From positions 25,955,684-26,019,683 of the forward strand of contig OZ035961.1 in assembly GCA_964034945.1 (NCBI GenBank): a stretch of DNA of 64,000 nt. Reading direction: 5' to 3'. Made by a program: the position numbers and the translations under genes. Positions 54,101-57,750 of this stretch are shown here, in pieces. This stretch comes from Chrysopilus asiliformis (lineage: Eukaryota; Arthropoda; Insecta; Diptera; Rhagionidae). The notes beneath the pieces are model-generated. The model made no database searches. It saw nothing but the letters and a program-made list of their open reading frames with translations, and was not told where the DNA came from. How positions within the stretch are numbered: position 1 is the first letter of the stretch; every line of letters starts with the position of its first letter.

Positions 54101-55912
54101 AGCCTGGCATGGAACCAAAAAGACAACGGACTGCCTATACCCGCCATCAAATTTTAGAATTAGAAAAGGAATTTCATTATAATCGATATCTAACAAGACG
54201 AAGACGTATTGAAATTGCCCATACACTTGTATTATCGGAACGTCAAATAAAAATTTGGTTCCAAAATCGTCGAATGAAATGGAAAAAGGATAATAAATTA
54301 CCAAATACGAAAAATGTCCGAAAGAAAAATGGTAACGATCCAAATAGTCAATCAACGACGGCAACAAATAAAAAAACGAAACGAAATAACAATAATAAGA
54401 AACAGGCTGTGCAAAATGAGGTTAGTTCATATATTTTTTTTAAAAAAATGTTATGAAAAATTTTAAGTCTTTATGTATCTAACTGTTATTGTTTTTAATA
54501 AAATGTTACATTTTTCAATAAAAAGCATAGTAGCTTGCCAAATTATTAAACAGATTTTTTCCTTTAAAGAGTTAATCCGCTATGACTCACAAAATAAGTA
54601 ACATTATTTAGATTTTGAAAAGTAAAAAAGAAGAAAATTAAAACAAATTTTAAAAAAAAAAGCTTTTTTCATAAAAAAATTTTTGGGTGCTGTGTATCAG
54701 AAATGAAAGCGCGATAAATACTTGTTTTATTTTAATTTTATGCTTTATCTCGCTTTTATTTCTGATACACAGCACCGAAAAAAAATATTTTCTCCTTTTT
54801 AGTGCATTTTTTCTCAATAAGAGCTTTTTTTCTTTCTTTATTTGATCTTTTTTAGTCATTTGGTGTTTCATTAGTATTACTTAAAATCGAGAATGAGGTC
54901 TTTGAGATATCCTTACAGACTTCATAATGTCAGAATCGAATTCAGCGACCCCAACACCCCCAGATCAGATTTTTTTCCGGAAAATTTCAGGAAAAGGATA
55001 ATCTCGTTATCCTCGCAGGACCTTCCATTATCCTTACAGGAACGAAATAGTGAAAATATTGTGTTGTCATTGGATTTACATATGTGTACAAAATTTCAAG
55101 TCAATCGGATGAGTGGAAGTGGGTCAAAACTAGGCTGCAAAATAAAAATTTGAATTTCGTTACATAACGTTACATAACGAACGTTACGATTTTTTTTCCT
55201 GTTCCATCCTTGATTTTTTTTTACATAAAAGTCACGAACAAATTTTAGTTGCCACATTGAATTGAATGTGGCTCTGATTTTGTCCTTAGTGCATAGAATC
55301 GCACTTTAATCTTAACACGTTGACTGTGCAACCGATTTTGCAAATGTTTATAGGAAATGCCAATAATATAATGTATGTAGAATGTACACATGTAGAATGT
55401 AGACCTGGCTATAAAAAATGATATCCGGGGCACTTCAAGAAACTTAGTGCCATTTTTTCACTGGCTATCAAAAATGGTAGCCATGGCAGTCAATGTGTTA
55501 ACAGAAATGATTTGCAAGCCACCGTTTTATTTCGTTAAAATTTTTTTTAGAACAGCGTAAAACAAATTAATCAACTCAAAAATTGATTTGAAAAAAAAAA
55601 ATCAGCCTAAATCATTCTTATTTTTAATTATAGTGTATTCGATCGGATAGTCTGGAGAGTATGGGAGATTTAAATTCGTCCTTAGGTAATCCACCATACA
55701 TTCCGGCGGCTGGTGATGTTATGATGAATCAAACATATCAGAACCATCAGCAACCGACAACGAATGGCAACGGTCCAAATAATAATGGACCCGTACAAAT
55801 GCAACATCCCCAACAGCAACAACCACCGCCCCAACAACAACAACAATCAATGCTACACCAGCCACCCAATAGCCTTCATATTAAACAGGACTACGGACTG
55901 ACGGCATTGTAG
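11712..55912 (+). CDS. Dfd: Deformed, Hox4-class homeodomain transcription factor (five exons)
   Basis: CDS is join(11712-12129, 18448-18548, 21369-21558, 54086-54420, 55634-55912), predicted 440 aa. Dfd is a nuclear DNA-binding protein that gives head segments (mandible, maxilla) their identity, usually with Extradenticle as partner. Seen here: N-terminus [13 protein letters not shown] (residues 1-13), a His run (about 80-85), [20 protein letters not shown] (137-156), an acidic stretch (174-222), hexapeptide [14 protein letters not shown] (223-236), and homeodomain (about 247-306) with [19 protein letters not shown] and [14 protein letters not shown], Gln at position 50. The tail after it, [11 protein letters not shown], separates Dfd from Scr, Antp and pb. 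The C-terminus is Gln/Asn/Pro-rich and ends [12 protein letters not shown]. It is shorter than Drosophila Dfd (586 aa), mainly because of shorter homopolymer runs. All splice junctions are GT-AG and in frame. The gene spans 44 kb because of transposon-filled introns. Confidence 0.97.
12692..13275 (+). repeat. Dispersed repeat family A, copy 2
   Basis: Starts TTTTTATACCTGTATGG, with GGGTATA closing the terminal stem. The GTCC-rich microsatellite lies at 12830-12935, and the shared phrase TTTTTCGTAAAATGCGAGGC follows. About 60 bp present near the far end of copies 1 and 3 are missing at 13200-13240. Open frames across the microsatellite (12783-13115) are Arg/Thr or Pro/Val repeats with no coding support. 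Confidence 0.75.
13301..13503. repeat. TA-flanked palindromic MITE
   Basis: The terminal inverted repeats start CACAGAAAAAAGTGATTAGT and share a second block, ATAGATGAACTACCGACAAA. TA is present on both sides (13299-13300 and 13504-13505). 203 bp, non-coding. Confidence 0.8.
13532..15289. mobile_element. hAT element, non-autonomous
   Basis: Ends CAGTGTTTTCTAACC and GGTTTGGAAACACTG (imperfect TIRs), flanked by GTGTAGTG (13524-13531) and GTGTAGTA (15290-15297), 7 of 8 bases alike, as expected for an 8-bp hAT duplication. A related sequence at 52561 shares the end CAGTGTTTCCCAACC and the phrase AAATGGCGGCAACCAAA (14502 here). The stretch 13551-14440 looks like a further insertion with CACAGAAAAAAA at both ends. 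No transposase was recognised; the frame 14967-15317 is unassigned. Confidence 0.75.
14783..14988. repeat. TTAA-flanked piggyBac-like MITE, copy 1
   Basis: Flanked by TTAA at 14783-14786 and 14985-14988. The ends read CACGTTGGATGCC and, inverted, CATGTTGACTGCC. Just inside is a 13-bp perfect stem, ACCCACCAGTGGT / ACCACTGGTGGGT. A second element with the same ends lies at 55312-55501. The TTAA target and short CAC... ends point to piggyBac-type mobilisation, by inference. Confidence 0.7.
15298..16255. other. Intron 1 segment, nothing recognised
   Basis: AT-rich intronic DNA without homology to the listed repeats except two GC-rich words of the TGCGCCGCAGG type (15475-15486 and 16085-16096). 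A hAT-like start, CAGTGCTCCCAGTAG, at about 15321 has no visible partner. Confidence 0.35.
16256..17010. repeat. Dispersed repeat family B fragments
   Basis: Contains the family B phrases TCTCGAAAGGATCAAGCTGGA, CGTTTCCCGTAAATAG and CTAAGTTGTTGAACAGAC (16290-16380), then GGGCCAATTGTCAAATACTC (16735-16754) and ATATGGAA/ATAAGGAACGGTTAT with TAAAATCCTATGCTAAAC. Very similar strings occur at 28930-29240 and 48600-49310. No coding content. Confidence 0.6.
17500..17745 (-). repeat. Dispersed repeat family B, microsatellite end
   Basis: GACAGACAGACGGACAGACAG microsatellite (17568-17622), then CTTTCGTCATCCATAATATCC and GTTACAAACGGTATACTAAA. The same order occurs at 48925-49055. The 13-mer GTTACAAACGGTA is also found in family A, so the two families are related. 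Confidence 0.65.
17746..18280 (-). repeat. Dispersed repeat family C fragment
   Basis: Holds CTGTCAGTCTGTCTGTCTG (17829-17850), then a degenerate sequence with AACGCGATATCTTAAATCGG and the GATTATCTCGAAAACGAATGG theme that precedes the 8-mer arrays at 35769 and 61817. Inverted relative to those copies and lacking a large array. Confidence 0.55.
18448..18548 (+). CDS. Dfd: Dfd coding exon 2
   Basis: 101 bp, residues 140-173, [20 protein letters not shown] then [13 protein letters not shown]. The acceptor TTTTCAG ends at 18447, the donor CAT|GTAAGT is at 18549, and the end is phase 0. The exon repeats the LQELGM motif that spans the exon 1/2 junction; the two DNA copies share 20 identical bases. 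Confidence 0.94.
18706..18770. promoter_or_regulatory. Cluster of homeodomain core sites (ATTA/TAAT)
   Basis: About eight ATTA/TAAT cores in 65 bp, arranged as an imperfect repeat of ATTACATTAAT, including ATTAATGACA and CAATTAATTA. Hox proteins bind such cores, and Dfd is known in Drosophila to maintain its own expression through clustered sites. In AT-rich DNA such clusters also arise by chance or by slippage, so function is only a suggestion. Confidence 0.3.
19086..19787. mobile_element. TA-flanked TIR element with nested MITE
   Basis: TA at 19084-19085 and 19788-19789. The left end is CACGGTTAAAATTATTGG and the right end, inverted, CACGGTAAAAAATTTTTGGG; about 30 bp of imperfect TIR. The left 90 bp match the end at 6637-6767. 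No transposase. It is interrupted by the MITE at 19309-19477. Confidence 0.7.
19309..19477. repeat. Palindromic MITE with 45-bp arms
   Basis: Arms start AGGCCTGTGTCCACATGG and continue through TTTATTTGCAGAAGTCGC without mismatch. The centre holds a weaker inverted pair around ACTTCCAGAAGT. No clear target duplication. Confidence 0.8.
19957..20176. repeat. Palindromic MITE, family 1, copy 2
   Basis: A diverged relative of 1727-1947: GGCCTTTACCAATGAGCTG at the ends, GTGTGCGAAATGGGCTAATT and TCGGTTCAAATTCTAATTTT inside. The trinucleotide AAT is on both sides. Confidence 0.75.
20177..21367. other. Intron 2 segment, nothing recognised
   Basis: AT-rich, with short frames only (for example 20958-21140). 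No repeat shared with the rest of the window was seen. Confidence 0.4.
21369..21558 (+). CDS. Dfd: Dfd coding exon 3 (hexapeptide exon)
   Basis: 190 bp, residues 174-236. It starts with the acidic [17 protein letters not shown] stretch and ends [16 protein letters not shown]. The YPWM motif is the docking site for the TALE partner Extradenticle. Acceptor TTCAG ends 21368, donor G|GTATGT at 21559, phase 1. Confidence 0.96.
21559..23653. other. Intron 3, first 2.1 kb, no repeat recognised
   Basis: No transposon ends or repeated phrases were seen. It contains scattered TAAT cores (for example CCATTAATGTGATTTAAG near 22415) and CAATTCAATCAATTCAATTTG at about 23269-23290. Being transposon-free and next to exon 3, it is a reasonable place to look for conserved enhancers. 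Confidence 0.35.
23654..24230 (+). repeat. Dispersed repeat family A, copy 3
   Basis: The most complete copy. TTTTATACCCGTATGGTAAA with GGGTATA, CCTTACCGTTTGTAACG, GTCCGTCTGTCTGTCC (23791-23850), GATTGAGCTAGAGACTTGAA, TTTTTCGTAAAATGCGAGGC, then a unique tail ending ATTGGCAATTTTAGC. Inside the tail, ATCACCATACGGGTTTTC echoes the start. Confidence 0.8.
24231..24645. repeat. Possible hAT-like fragment with ATTCG words
   Basis: Bases 24345-24430 have alternating ATATTCG and CGAATA words (ATTCGGCCGAATGGAATAG), a pattern often seen at ends of hAT-like elements. No second end or duplication was found. ACCTGCGGCACA at 24514 belongs to the dispersed GC-rich motif. Confidence 0.25.
24647..24875. repeat. 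TA-flanked MITE
   Basis: CACTGAGAGAAAAGATAGTA at the left and, inverted, CACGCAGAGAAAAAAAATAG at the right, with TA at 24645-24646 and 24876-24877. Inside are several TTTACTATTTT/AATAGTAAA words. A relative without clear ends lies at 48490-48600. Confidence 0.7.
24964..25581. mobile_element. Foldback element with about 190-bp arms
   Basis: TA at 24962-24963 and 25582-25583. The arms start GGGTGTATCGAAAAAAACG and stay alike through CTGTGGACCCAC, TTGGATCAATTGAAAAATAA and TCTCCCGCAGGAGGCCTA. The arms differ by scattered substitutions and small indels. The middle is A/T-rich and non-coding. Confidence 0.88.
25631..25764. repeat. Pogo/Tigger-like MITE
   Basis: Ends CAGTCAAAGTCCTCTAACTC and, inverted, CAGTAAAAGTCCTTTAACTC, with TA on both sides (25629-25630 and 25765-25766). 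AACTCGAA is repeated four to five times inside the left half, as in pogo-type ends. 134 bp. Confidence 0.75.
25767..28770. other. Intron 3 segment, no repeat recognised
   Basis: Mostly AT-rich. Bases 26840-27880 are richer in G+C and have two short frames (26844-27071 +, 27310-27546 -) without recognisable domains. No transposon ends seen. Could be single-copy intronic DNA; nothing more can be said from sequence alone. Confidence 0.35.
28771..29260 (+). repeat. Dispersed repeat family B, copy
   Basis: GTATACTAGATTTAGTATAC with TGTTTGTAACG, the phrase GATTTTGATTTCCGCATG, a short GTCT microsatellite, GATTGAGTTAAAGATTTGAA, then TTTAGAATAGGATTTTACAT and AACCGTTCCATACATC. The same phrases in the same order occur at 49050-49260 and 48640-48740. 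Confidence 0.65.
29261..30218. other. Intron 3 segment with a G13 run and a CCGGGAC repeat
   Basis: Bases 29981-29993 are 13 consecutive G. Bases 30110-30200 (GATTCCGGTACACCATGCC, CGGGACTGTTCC, ATCCGGGACGTATGGTC) match 2565-2640. The rest shows nothing recognised. Confidence 0.5.
30221..32356. mobile_element. 2.1-kb TA-flanked element with arrays of a palindromic motif
   Basis: TA at 30219-30220 and 32357-32358. Ends CACGCAGAAAATTTT and TTTTTCTGCGTG. Two arrays flank a centre: 30237-30925 and 31825-32250 hold some twenty variants of GCATGCTTAAACTAAGCATG, itself close to a palindrome. The centre (30930-31820) contains a 38-codon open stretch at 31071-31180 ([20 protein letters not shown]) followed by a good donor (AAAG|GTGAGT) and an acceptor (ATTTTAG) at about 31270, and a polypurine block at 31660-31810. 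No transposase was recognised. Repeated words near the ends of transposons are often transposase-binding sites. Confidence 0.65.
31658..31810 (+). repeat. Polypurine tract
   Basis: About 150 bp with very few pyrimidines on the + strand (GGAGAAAGACGAGAGGAATG and similar). The minus-strand frame across it (31612-31809) is a compositional artefact. Confidence 0.7.
32359..35079. other. Intron 3 segment, no transposon clearly recognised
   Basis: Bases 32640-34020 look single-copy and hold no recognised repeat. At 34448-34730 the phrases GGCCCCTGTTACACGGAGCAAC and GCAACTTTTTGTATCGTG...GGCC may be the ends of a degenerate MITE, but pairing is weak. Short frames at 33011-33205 and 33516-33728 are unsupported. 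Confidence 0.35.
35080..36510 (+). repeat. Dispersed repeat family C with 8-mer satellite
   Basis: Bases 35150-35600 are about three degenerate monomers of roughly 165 bp, each with GATAACGGTAAAAGATA-like and TTTTCGAGATAATCGCAAAA-like parts. A link (GTTGATAGGATCGTCCCATT, ATGCCTATAAAATTTCATGG) leads into the 8-mer array. After the array come CAGACAGAAAGACATTTT and CCAATCGACTCAGGAGTG. The same link and exit sequences border the array at 61817-62424. Confidence 0.8.
35769..36408. repeat. Satellite of 80 perfect CAGACTGA units
   Basis: 640 bp of uninterrupted 8-bp units, followed by two shorter variants (CAGACAGACTGA). The three long minus-strand open frames across it (up to 256 codons of LSVCQSVS) exist only because the repeat has no stop codon in any minus-strand frame. 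Confidence 0.97.
36511..38011. other. Intron 3 segment with GCATCTATCCGTACC repeats
   Basis: GGGCATCTATCCGTACC occurs at 36582-36598 and GGGGCATCTATCCGTACC at 36963-36980 in direct orientation, which suggests a repeat unit of about 380 bp or two ends of an unknown element. The frame 37145-37510 (121 codons, hydrophobic) has no recognisable domain. The rest shows nothing. Confidence 0.35.
38014..38919 (-). mobile_element. Mariner element, internally deleted, perfect ends
   Basis: TA at 38012-38013 and 38920-38921. The first 30 or so bases of each end are exact inverted copies (ACACATGGATCAATAAGTCC...). At 906 bp it is about 400 bp shorter than a full mariner. The transposase reads on the minus strand from 38740 and has lost its middle and catalytic C-terminal region. 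Perfect ends mean it may still be movable if an active transposase exists elsewhere in the genome. Confidence 0.93.
38054..38740 (-). pseudogene. Mariner transposase, frameshifted and internally deleted
   Basis: From 38740 the frame gives [20 protein letters not shown], a helix-turn-helix with [21 protein letters not shown] (residues about 45-66), and continues to about residue 118. A 1-base shift near 38390 moves the reading to the frame that continues [20 protein letters not shown], then [20 protein letters not shown] (first catalytic Asp) and [15 protein letters not shown]. There the sequence jumps to [13 protein letters not shown] and a stop (about 38054-38095), the normal C-terminus. The second and third catalytic aspartates are gone. 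Intact mariner transposases are about 345 aa. Confidence 0.92.
38922..39369. other. Intron 3 segment, nothing recognised
   Basis: AT-rich, no repeat or coding signal noticed. Confidence 0.4.
39373..39659. repeat. MITE family 2, copy 1 (3-bp duplication TTG)
   Basis: TIRs of about 40 bp: GACTGTGTTTACATTAGGAC, then TTTGAGGCGGCACGTC at the left and the same phrase inverted at the right. TTG on both sides (39370-39372 and 39660-39662). Copy 2 is at 49679-49951. The 3-bp duplication and the TIR length suit PIF/Harbinger-type MITEs. Confidence 0.85.
40201..40312. repeat. Small palindrome inside hAT element
   Basis: Arms CCAGATTCACTCTATTTCTGGAGATA and its complement, about 27 bp each and almost perfect, separated by about 58 bp. 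Confidence 0.75.
40510..40922. repeat. Palindromic MITE with GGCCCCTAGACGTACAATAT ends
   Basis: Both ends carry the 20-mer above followed by TATTGT. A third partial copy, GGTCTAGGGGTCATATTG (40580-40597), lies inside, and TATTGTGCAATATT words fill the left half. 413 bp, non-coding. Confidence 0.8.
41175..41690. repeat. Family B-like degenerate repeat
   Basis: Includes AACTTCAACCGATTTTGATG, TCCAATTGGATTTTTATG, TATGACTCTAAACAATTTTTG and GAATCGTTTTTGAGAAAACTGCAAA, phrases like those in family B. Boundaries unclear. Confidence 0.4.
41691..43411. other. Intron 3 segment of higher G+C, no transposon recognised
   Basis: 1.7 kb that is visibly less AT-rich, without TIRs or family A/B/C phrases. It has TAAT-type words near 43070-43090 (GTTTTGATTAATTAGTTTGG) and GGTCAATGGTGGAAACCGG at 42158, also found at 48743. 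Frames at 42267-42473 and 42732-42920 are unsupported. It is a candidate for host regulatory DNA that survived between transposon clusters. Confidence 0.35.
43720..44246. mobile_element. hAT MITE nested in 43420-48320
   Basis: Starts CAGGGATCCCGTTTACACT, ends GGGTGGGAACCCTG; 8-bp GTTGCATC on both sides (43712-43719 and 44247-44254). ACACTACTA words are repeated close to both ends. 527 bp, non-coding. Confidence 0.9.
44596..45068. mobile_element. TIR element with GTCATAT duplication, nested
   Basis: Ends CATAGATTAGAGAGTTACTC and the inverted CATAGATTAGAGAGTTACTA; GTCATAT flanks both sides (44589-44595 and 45069-45075), a 7-bp direct repeat. 473 bp. The superfamily is uncertain. No coding region. 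Confidence 0.85.
45108..47430. mobile_element. hAT element of 2.3 kb, nested, itself interrupted
   Basis: Ends CAGTGATGCGCAT and ATGCGCATCACTG; 8-bp AATTCGAA on both sides (45100-45107 and 47431-47438). GTATCAAA-type words follow inside both ends. After removal of the palindromic insertion at 45632-47251 only about 0.7 kb remains, without transposase. Confidence 0.93.
45632..47251. mobile_element. 1.62-kb palindromic foldback element
   Basis: TA at 45630-45631 and 47252-47253. Left arm 45632-46468, right arm 46469-47251; the centre is TACAGTGTACACTGTA (46461-46476). Each outer end contains another palindrome, GTAATTTTACCCCTATAATA with its complement. The arms are mostly alike over 780-840 bp but differ by an extra 90 bp near 46985-47070 in the right arm and a replaced stretch at about 45980-46060 in the left arm. 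Frames inside it (45742-45990, 45839-46195, 46749-47066) mirror one another and have no recognisable domain. Confidence 0.93.
47592..47891 (+). pseudogene. N-terminus of a TTF-type zinc-finger hAT transposase
   Basis: About 100 codons from [15 protein letters not shown]. The part [20 protein letters not shown] continuing to [13 protein letters not shown] is the TTF-type zinc finger (WLCG...CWPCLLF) found at the start of the ZMYM1-like hAT transposases; [10 protein letters not shown] follows as usual. Full proteins of this group are about 600-800 aa, with a DUF4371 region and a C-terminal dimerisation domain; both are absent. A stop follows at 47889-47891 and the element's right end is only 430 bp away. 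It lies inside 43420-48320. Confidence 0.85.
48329..49375. repeat. Family B sequences in inverted arrangement
   Basis: CCAGGGGCCAATCGTCAAATA (48600-48620) is answered in inverted orientation by TATTTGACGATTGGCCCCTGG (49285-49305). Between them are two family B parts: 48640-49060 with GTTACAAACGGTATACTAAA, and 49080-49260 with TTTGATTTCCGCATTTTCG and GAAAGGATTGAACTAAAATC. A 27-bp foreign string interrupts the first part at 48743-48769. MITE-like sequence related to 24647-24875 precedes it at 48490-48600. Confidence 0.6.
49679..49951. repeat. MITE family 2, copy 2 (3-bp duplication TTT)
   Basis: GACTGTGTTTACATTGGGAC at both ends and TTTGAGGCGGCACGTC inside; TTT on both sides (49676-49678 and 49952-49954). 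The same internal order as 39373-39659, including AAATTTAGATTCACTTAAAA-like sequence and GTTGATGAAAC. Confidence 0.85.
49955..51715. other. Intron 3 segment, no repeat recognised
   Basis: AT-rich DNA with no transposon ends seen. A frame of 87 codons at 50432-50695 has a hydrophobic stretch ([20 protein letters not shown]) but no start context, homology or splice support. It might contain host regulatory sequence. Confidence 0.35.
51719..52292. repeat. MITE with 45-bp TIRs and TAA duplication
   Basis: Ends AGGTGGGTTTAGAAACACGA, then CATTTTCATTTTTACTGGCA, repeated inverted at the right end. TAA on both sides (51716-51718 and 52293-52295), the preferred target of PIF/Harbinger elements. 574 bp, non-coding. 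Confidence 0.85.
52292..52462. repeat. TTAA-flanked MITE with CCCGGGCTTTACACGCG ends
   Basis: TTAA at 52292-52295 and 52459-52462. Left CCCGGGCTTTACACGCGACT, right CGCGTGTAAGGGCCGGG, so the ends pair with a small bulge. ACTGTGTCAGCGACTGTGTCAG is a tandem pair inside. It sits directly against the previous MITE. Confidence 0.7.
52561..53060. mobile_element. hAT-like left end, interrupted by a 249-bp insertion
   Basis: Begins CAGTGTTTCCCAACCTGGGG and shares GAAAATGGCGGCAACCAAA and AAAAGCTACCTGCAATCTAA with the element at 13532-15289. No right end or duplication was found. TAAAATTTCTATTAATA is present at 52685-52701 and again at 52951-52967 around an unrelated 249-bp insert. Confidence 0.6.
52702..52950 (-). 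repeat. 249-bp insert with 17-bp target duplication
   Basis: Flanked by exact 17-bp direct repeats. Read on the minus strand it ends in an A-rich tail (CTCAAAACAAAAA). That combination suits target-primed retrotransposition of a short RNA, such as a SINE or a truncated LINE. No pol III box or reverse transcriptase motif was recognised. Confidence 0.5.
53061..54085. other. Intron 3, last kilobase before the homeobox exon
   Basis: Holds a short perfect hairpin CCATCATCAGTCCGATGATGG (53531-53551). Bases 53960-54085 form a T-rich tract ending ACTACTATAG, the splice acceptor. No transposon was recognised. Confidence 0.45.
54086..54420 (+). CDS. Dfd: Dfd coding exon 4 (homeobox exon)
   Basis: 335 bp, residues 237-348: [20 protein letters not shown] leads into the whole homeodomain (about 247-306), then [20 protein letters not shown] and a Lys/Asn-rich end ([13 protein letters not shown]). 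Acceptor TATAG ends 54085; donor GAG|GTTAGT at 54421, phase 0. No intron interrupts the homeobox. Confidence 0.97.
54686..54776 (+). repeat. 91-bp hairpin-forming MITE in intron 4
   Basis: Arms GGTGCTGTGTATCAGAAATG and onward to GCGATAAA pair with GCTTTATCTCGC...ATTTCTGATACACAGCACC. About 34 pairs with one mismatch and one bulge, and a loop of about 22 nt. A-rich sequence borders it on both sides. Confidence 0.8.
55153..55202. repeat. Remnant resembling the right end of the 39902 hAT family
   Basis: TTTCGTTACATAACGTTACA, ACGTTACGATTTTTTTTCCTG: the same CGTTAC words and order as the right end of 39902-41166, without the left end. Confidence 0.4.
55312..55501. repeat. TTAA-flanked piggyBac-like MITE, copy 2
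   Basis: TTAA at 55312-55315 and 55498-55501. Ends CACGTTGACTGTGC and, inverted, CACATTGACTGCCATGG. Same ends as 14783-14988. ATGGTAGCCATGGC lies at the inner right side. 190 bp. Confidence 0.75.
55634..55912 (+). CDS. Dfd: Dfd coding exon 5 (C-terminus)
   Basis: Residues 349-440 and the TAG stop (55910-55912). Starts [20 protein letters not shown] with PYIPAAGD, then Asn/Gln/Pro-rich runs, and ends [15 protein letters not shown]. Acceptor ATTATAG ends 55633. IRSDSLES and the final LHIKQDY.LTAL match the conserved C-terminal parts of Dfd. Confidence 0.96.
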   Translation, partial: CIRSDSLESMGDLNSSLGNPPYIPAAGDVMMNQTYQNHQQPTTNGNGPNNNGPVQMQHPQQQQPPPQQQQQSMLHQPPNSLHIKQDYGLTAL

Positions 55913-56400
55913 AGGAGGTAGTACCCAATCCTAAATACTGTCTTTGGATAGTAGTCAAGTGTAGTGGCCTCTTTTGTCATTAACGTCTCAGCATAGTGTG
56001 CTAGCTATACTAAATTATAGCATAAGTAACAAAAAAGTATTTATAATAGAAGCGTTTATGTACAAAATAAAATGTGAAAACAAAAAAAAAACAATATATA
56101 AGAAAATAATTTTTTGTATTATCTTCTCGATTTTGTCAATAGTTTATATAGGACTTTATTTTCTTTAAACTTATTATTTCTCGATGATATTTTTTAAGAG
56201 GACCAAGTGATTTAATTAGTATTATTAAGTAAATTACTGCTTTTTGAAATCCTTTTGTAAATTTTATTACAATTTGTGTTTTATTATTATTAGTTTGTAG
56301 GGTTTTTTTAATTGATAAGGTGCCATACCAAAAGTTATTTTTTATTTCCAATAAAATCATTTTTTTAAACGTATTTTAGTTGAAACTATTGTGTTTTATT
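55913..56400 (+). other. Dfd: Probable Dfd 3' UTR
   Basis: AT-rich sequence after the stop. The first good poly(A) signal, AATAAA, is at 56350-56355, followed by a T/GT-rich stretch (GTGTTTTATTTATTTG at about 56390). Hox 3' UTRs are often long and use several sites, so the transcript may go further; many AATAAA words also occur at 59280-60350. Confidence 0.5.
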
Positions 56401-57750
56401 TATTTGTTCATATTTTGAATTTATTTGATAAAATATTTGTGTTTTGAAGTCAGTAAAGTACGTCCAGCTGAAAAATCGTGTAATTTTTTTTTCGTTCTAA
56501 AAGATTTTTTACCCGGCTGCGAAAAAGTATTTTTTTCACGATTTTTATATTTACATAAGTGAGTCCTTGCTTCTGGCACGTTGGCGAGGTGTCTCGTGCG
56601 GTGTATTTCTGTTTCACATATATATTTCGCCTGCGGCGTAAACTTATTATTTTGTTTTATTTTTTATTTATCATCCTACTTCTCTTCGTTTGGTCGTAAG
56701 AAGCTGAAATTTCCAATCAAGTAAGGCTAATAGATCTGCATATAGCAAAAAAGAGAATATTCTGATGTACCGTTATATCCCTACAAAAATAGTCACATTT
56801 CAATCCGACGGGTCAAAATGACGTATAACAACAATTTTCTATGAACTTTTTTCAGAAAAATTGTGGATCCTTACATAAGATATTTTATTTTGATCAATTT
56901 CTGGCTATTGGCGATATTGGAGTATGTATGTTTGTTTCCATCGAAACGGTTTCTATTCAAGTACCAGATTTCTCATAGCCATAGATGAATAATACAATGA
57001 AATTAAAGTTAAATGAACACAATAAGGTACTGGTAATTTTTTTTTGTTAAAAGGAAACATCGGGTTTTGATCCCGAGAATCTATTGGCTGGATCTCATCA
57101 GAGTGACACCATAGATCTCTGTTACTGACCTGATCACGAATGATGTGGACGAGGCAGGGGAATTAAAATGTCTCTAAAAAAAGTCATTTCTTATAGATTT
57201 TGGCCCGTTGATTATAAACCTGAAATCCGTTTGTATAAAATAGTCATTTCTTAAAGATTTTGGTCCGTTGATTTTAAAACTGAAACTATGAGGCACCAAT
57301 TTTGAGATATGGATAATTTTCTAAGTCCTGGTGTATACAAGTAAGCTGTGTTTTACTCACGATTATCCCAGAAACTACTTAACCGATTTTGGTAAAACTT
57401 TTCAGTTGGTTTTCAAATATATGAGTAGCTTCATAGGCTATATCAAGTTACAAAATTTCCCTTTCCTTCTTGCCCACCTCCTGTTATTTTCTGAAACTCT
57501 AATAGGATATCTTTCCGGGTTTTACTCTCAGCGTCAGCTTCAAGTAAATAAAAGCATTTTCTATTAGGCGATAGTTTTCGCAAAATCGGTTCGGCAATTT
57601 TTGTGAAAAATGGGAACAAAATATAGCTTTTGTGTATCTATTTTCAAGTATATTCAAAGAAAATATCTGATGTGAGCTTTCCTCTGCAATAATTAAAGTT
57701 TCGCAAAAAATATGTAGATAATAATATTTTTTGAAATATCTCAAGAGCTG
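56401..57750. other. 3' flank, nothing firmly recognised
   Basis: CGCCTGCGGCGTA at 56628-56640 is one of the dispersed GC-rich motifs. Bases 57170-57290 contain a duplicated phrase, TAGTCATTTCTTA / AAGTCATTTCTTA with ATTTTGGYCCGTTGATT (Y = C or T), at 57181 and 57241, a tandem repeat of about 60 bp. The phrase ACTTAACCGATTTTGG (57379) recalls family B. Confidence 0.4.

Larger units (their letters stand above)
54421..55633 (+). other. Dfd: Dfd intron 4 (1.2 kb)
   Basis: GTTAGT to AATTATAG. Contains a 91-nt hairpin, a remnant of hAT-end sequence and a TTAA-flanked MITE. Confidence 0.92.

Noticed and set aside
54086..54420. Identification of the homeobox as Sex combs reduced or proboscipedia
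   Set aside because: The homeodomain start [20 protein letters not shown] and the [10 protein letters not shown] tail, together with the [14 protein letters not shown]-terminus, are specific to Deformed.
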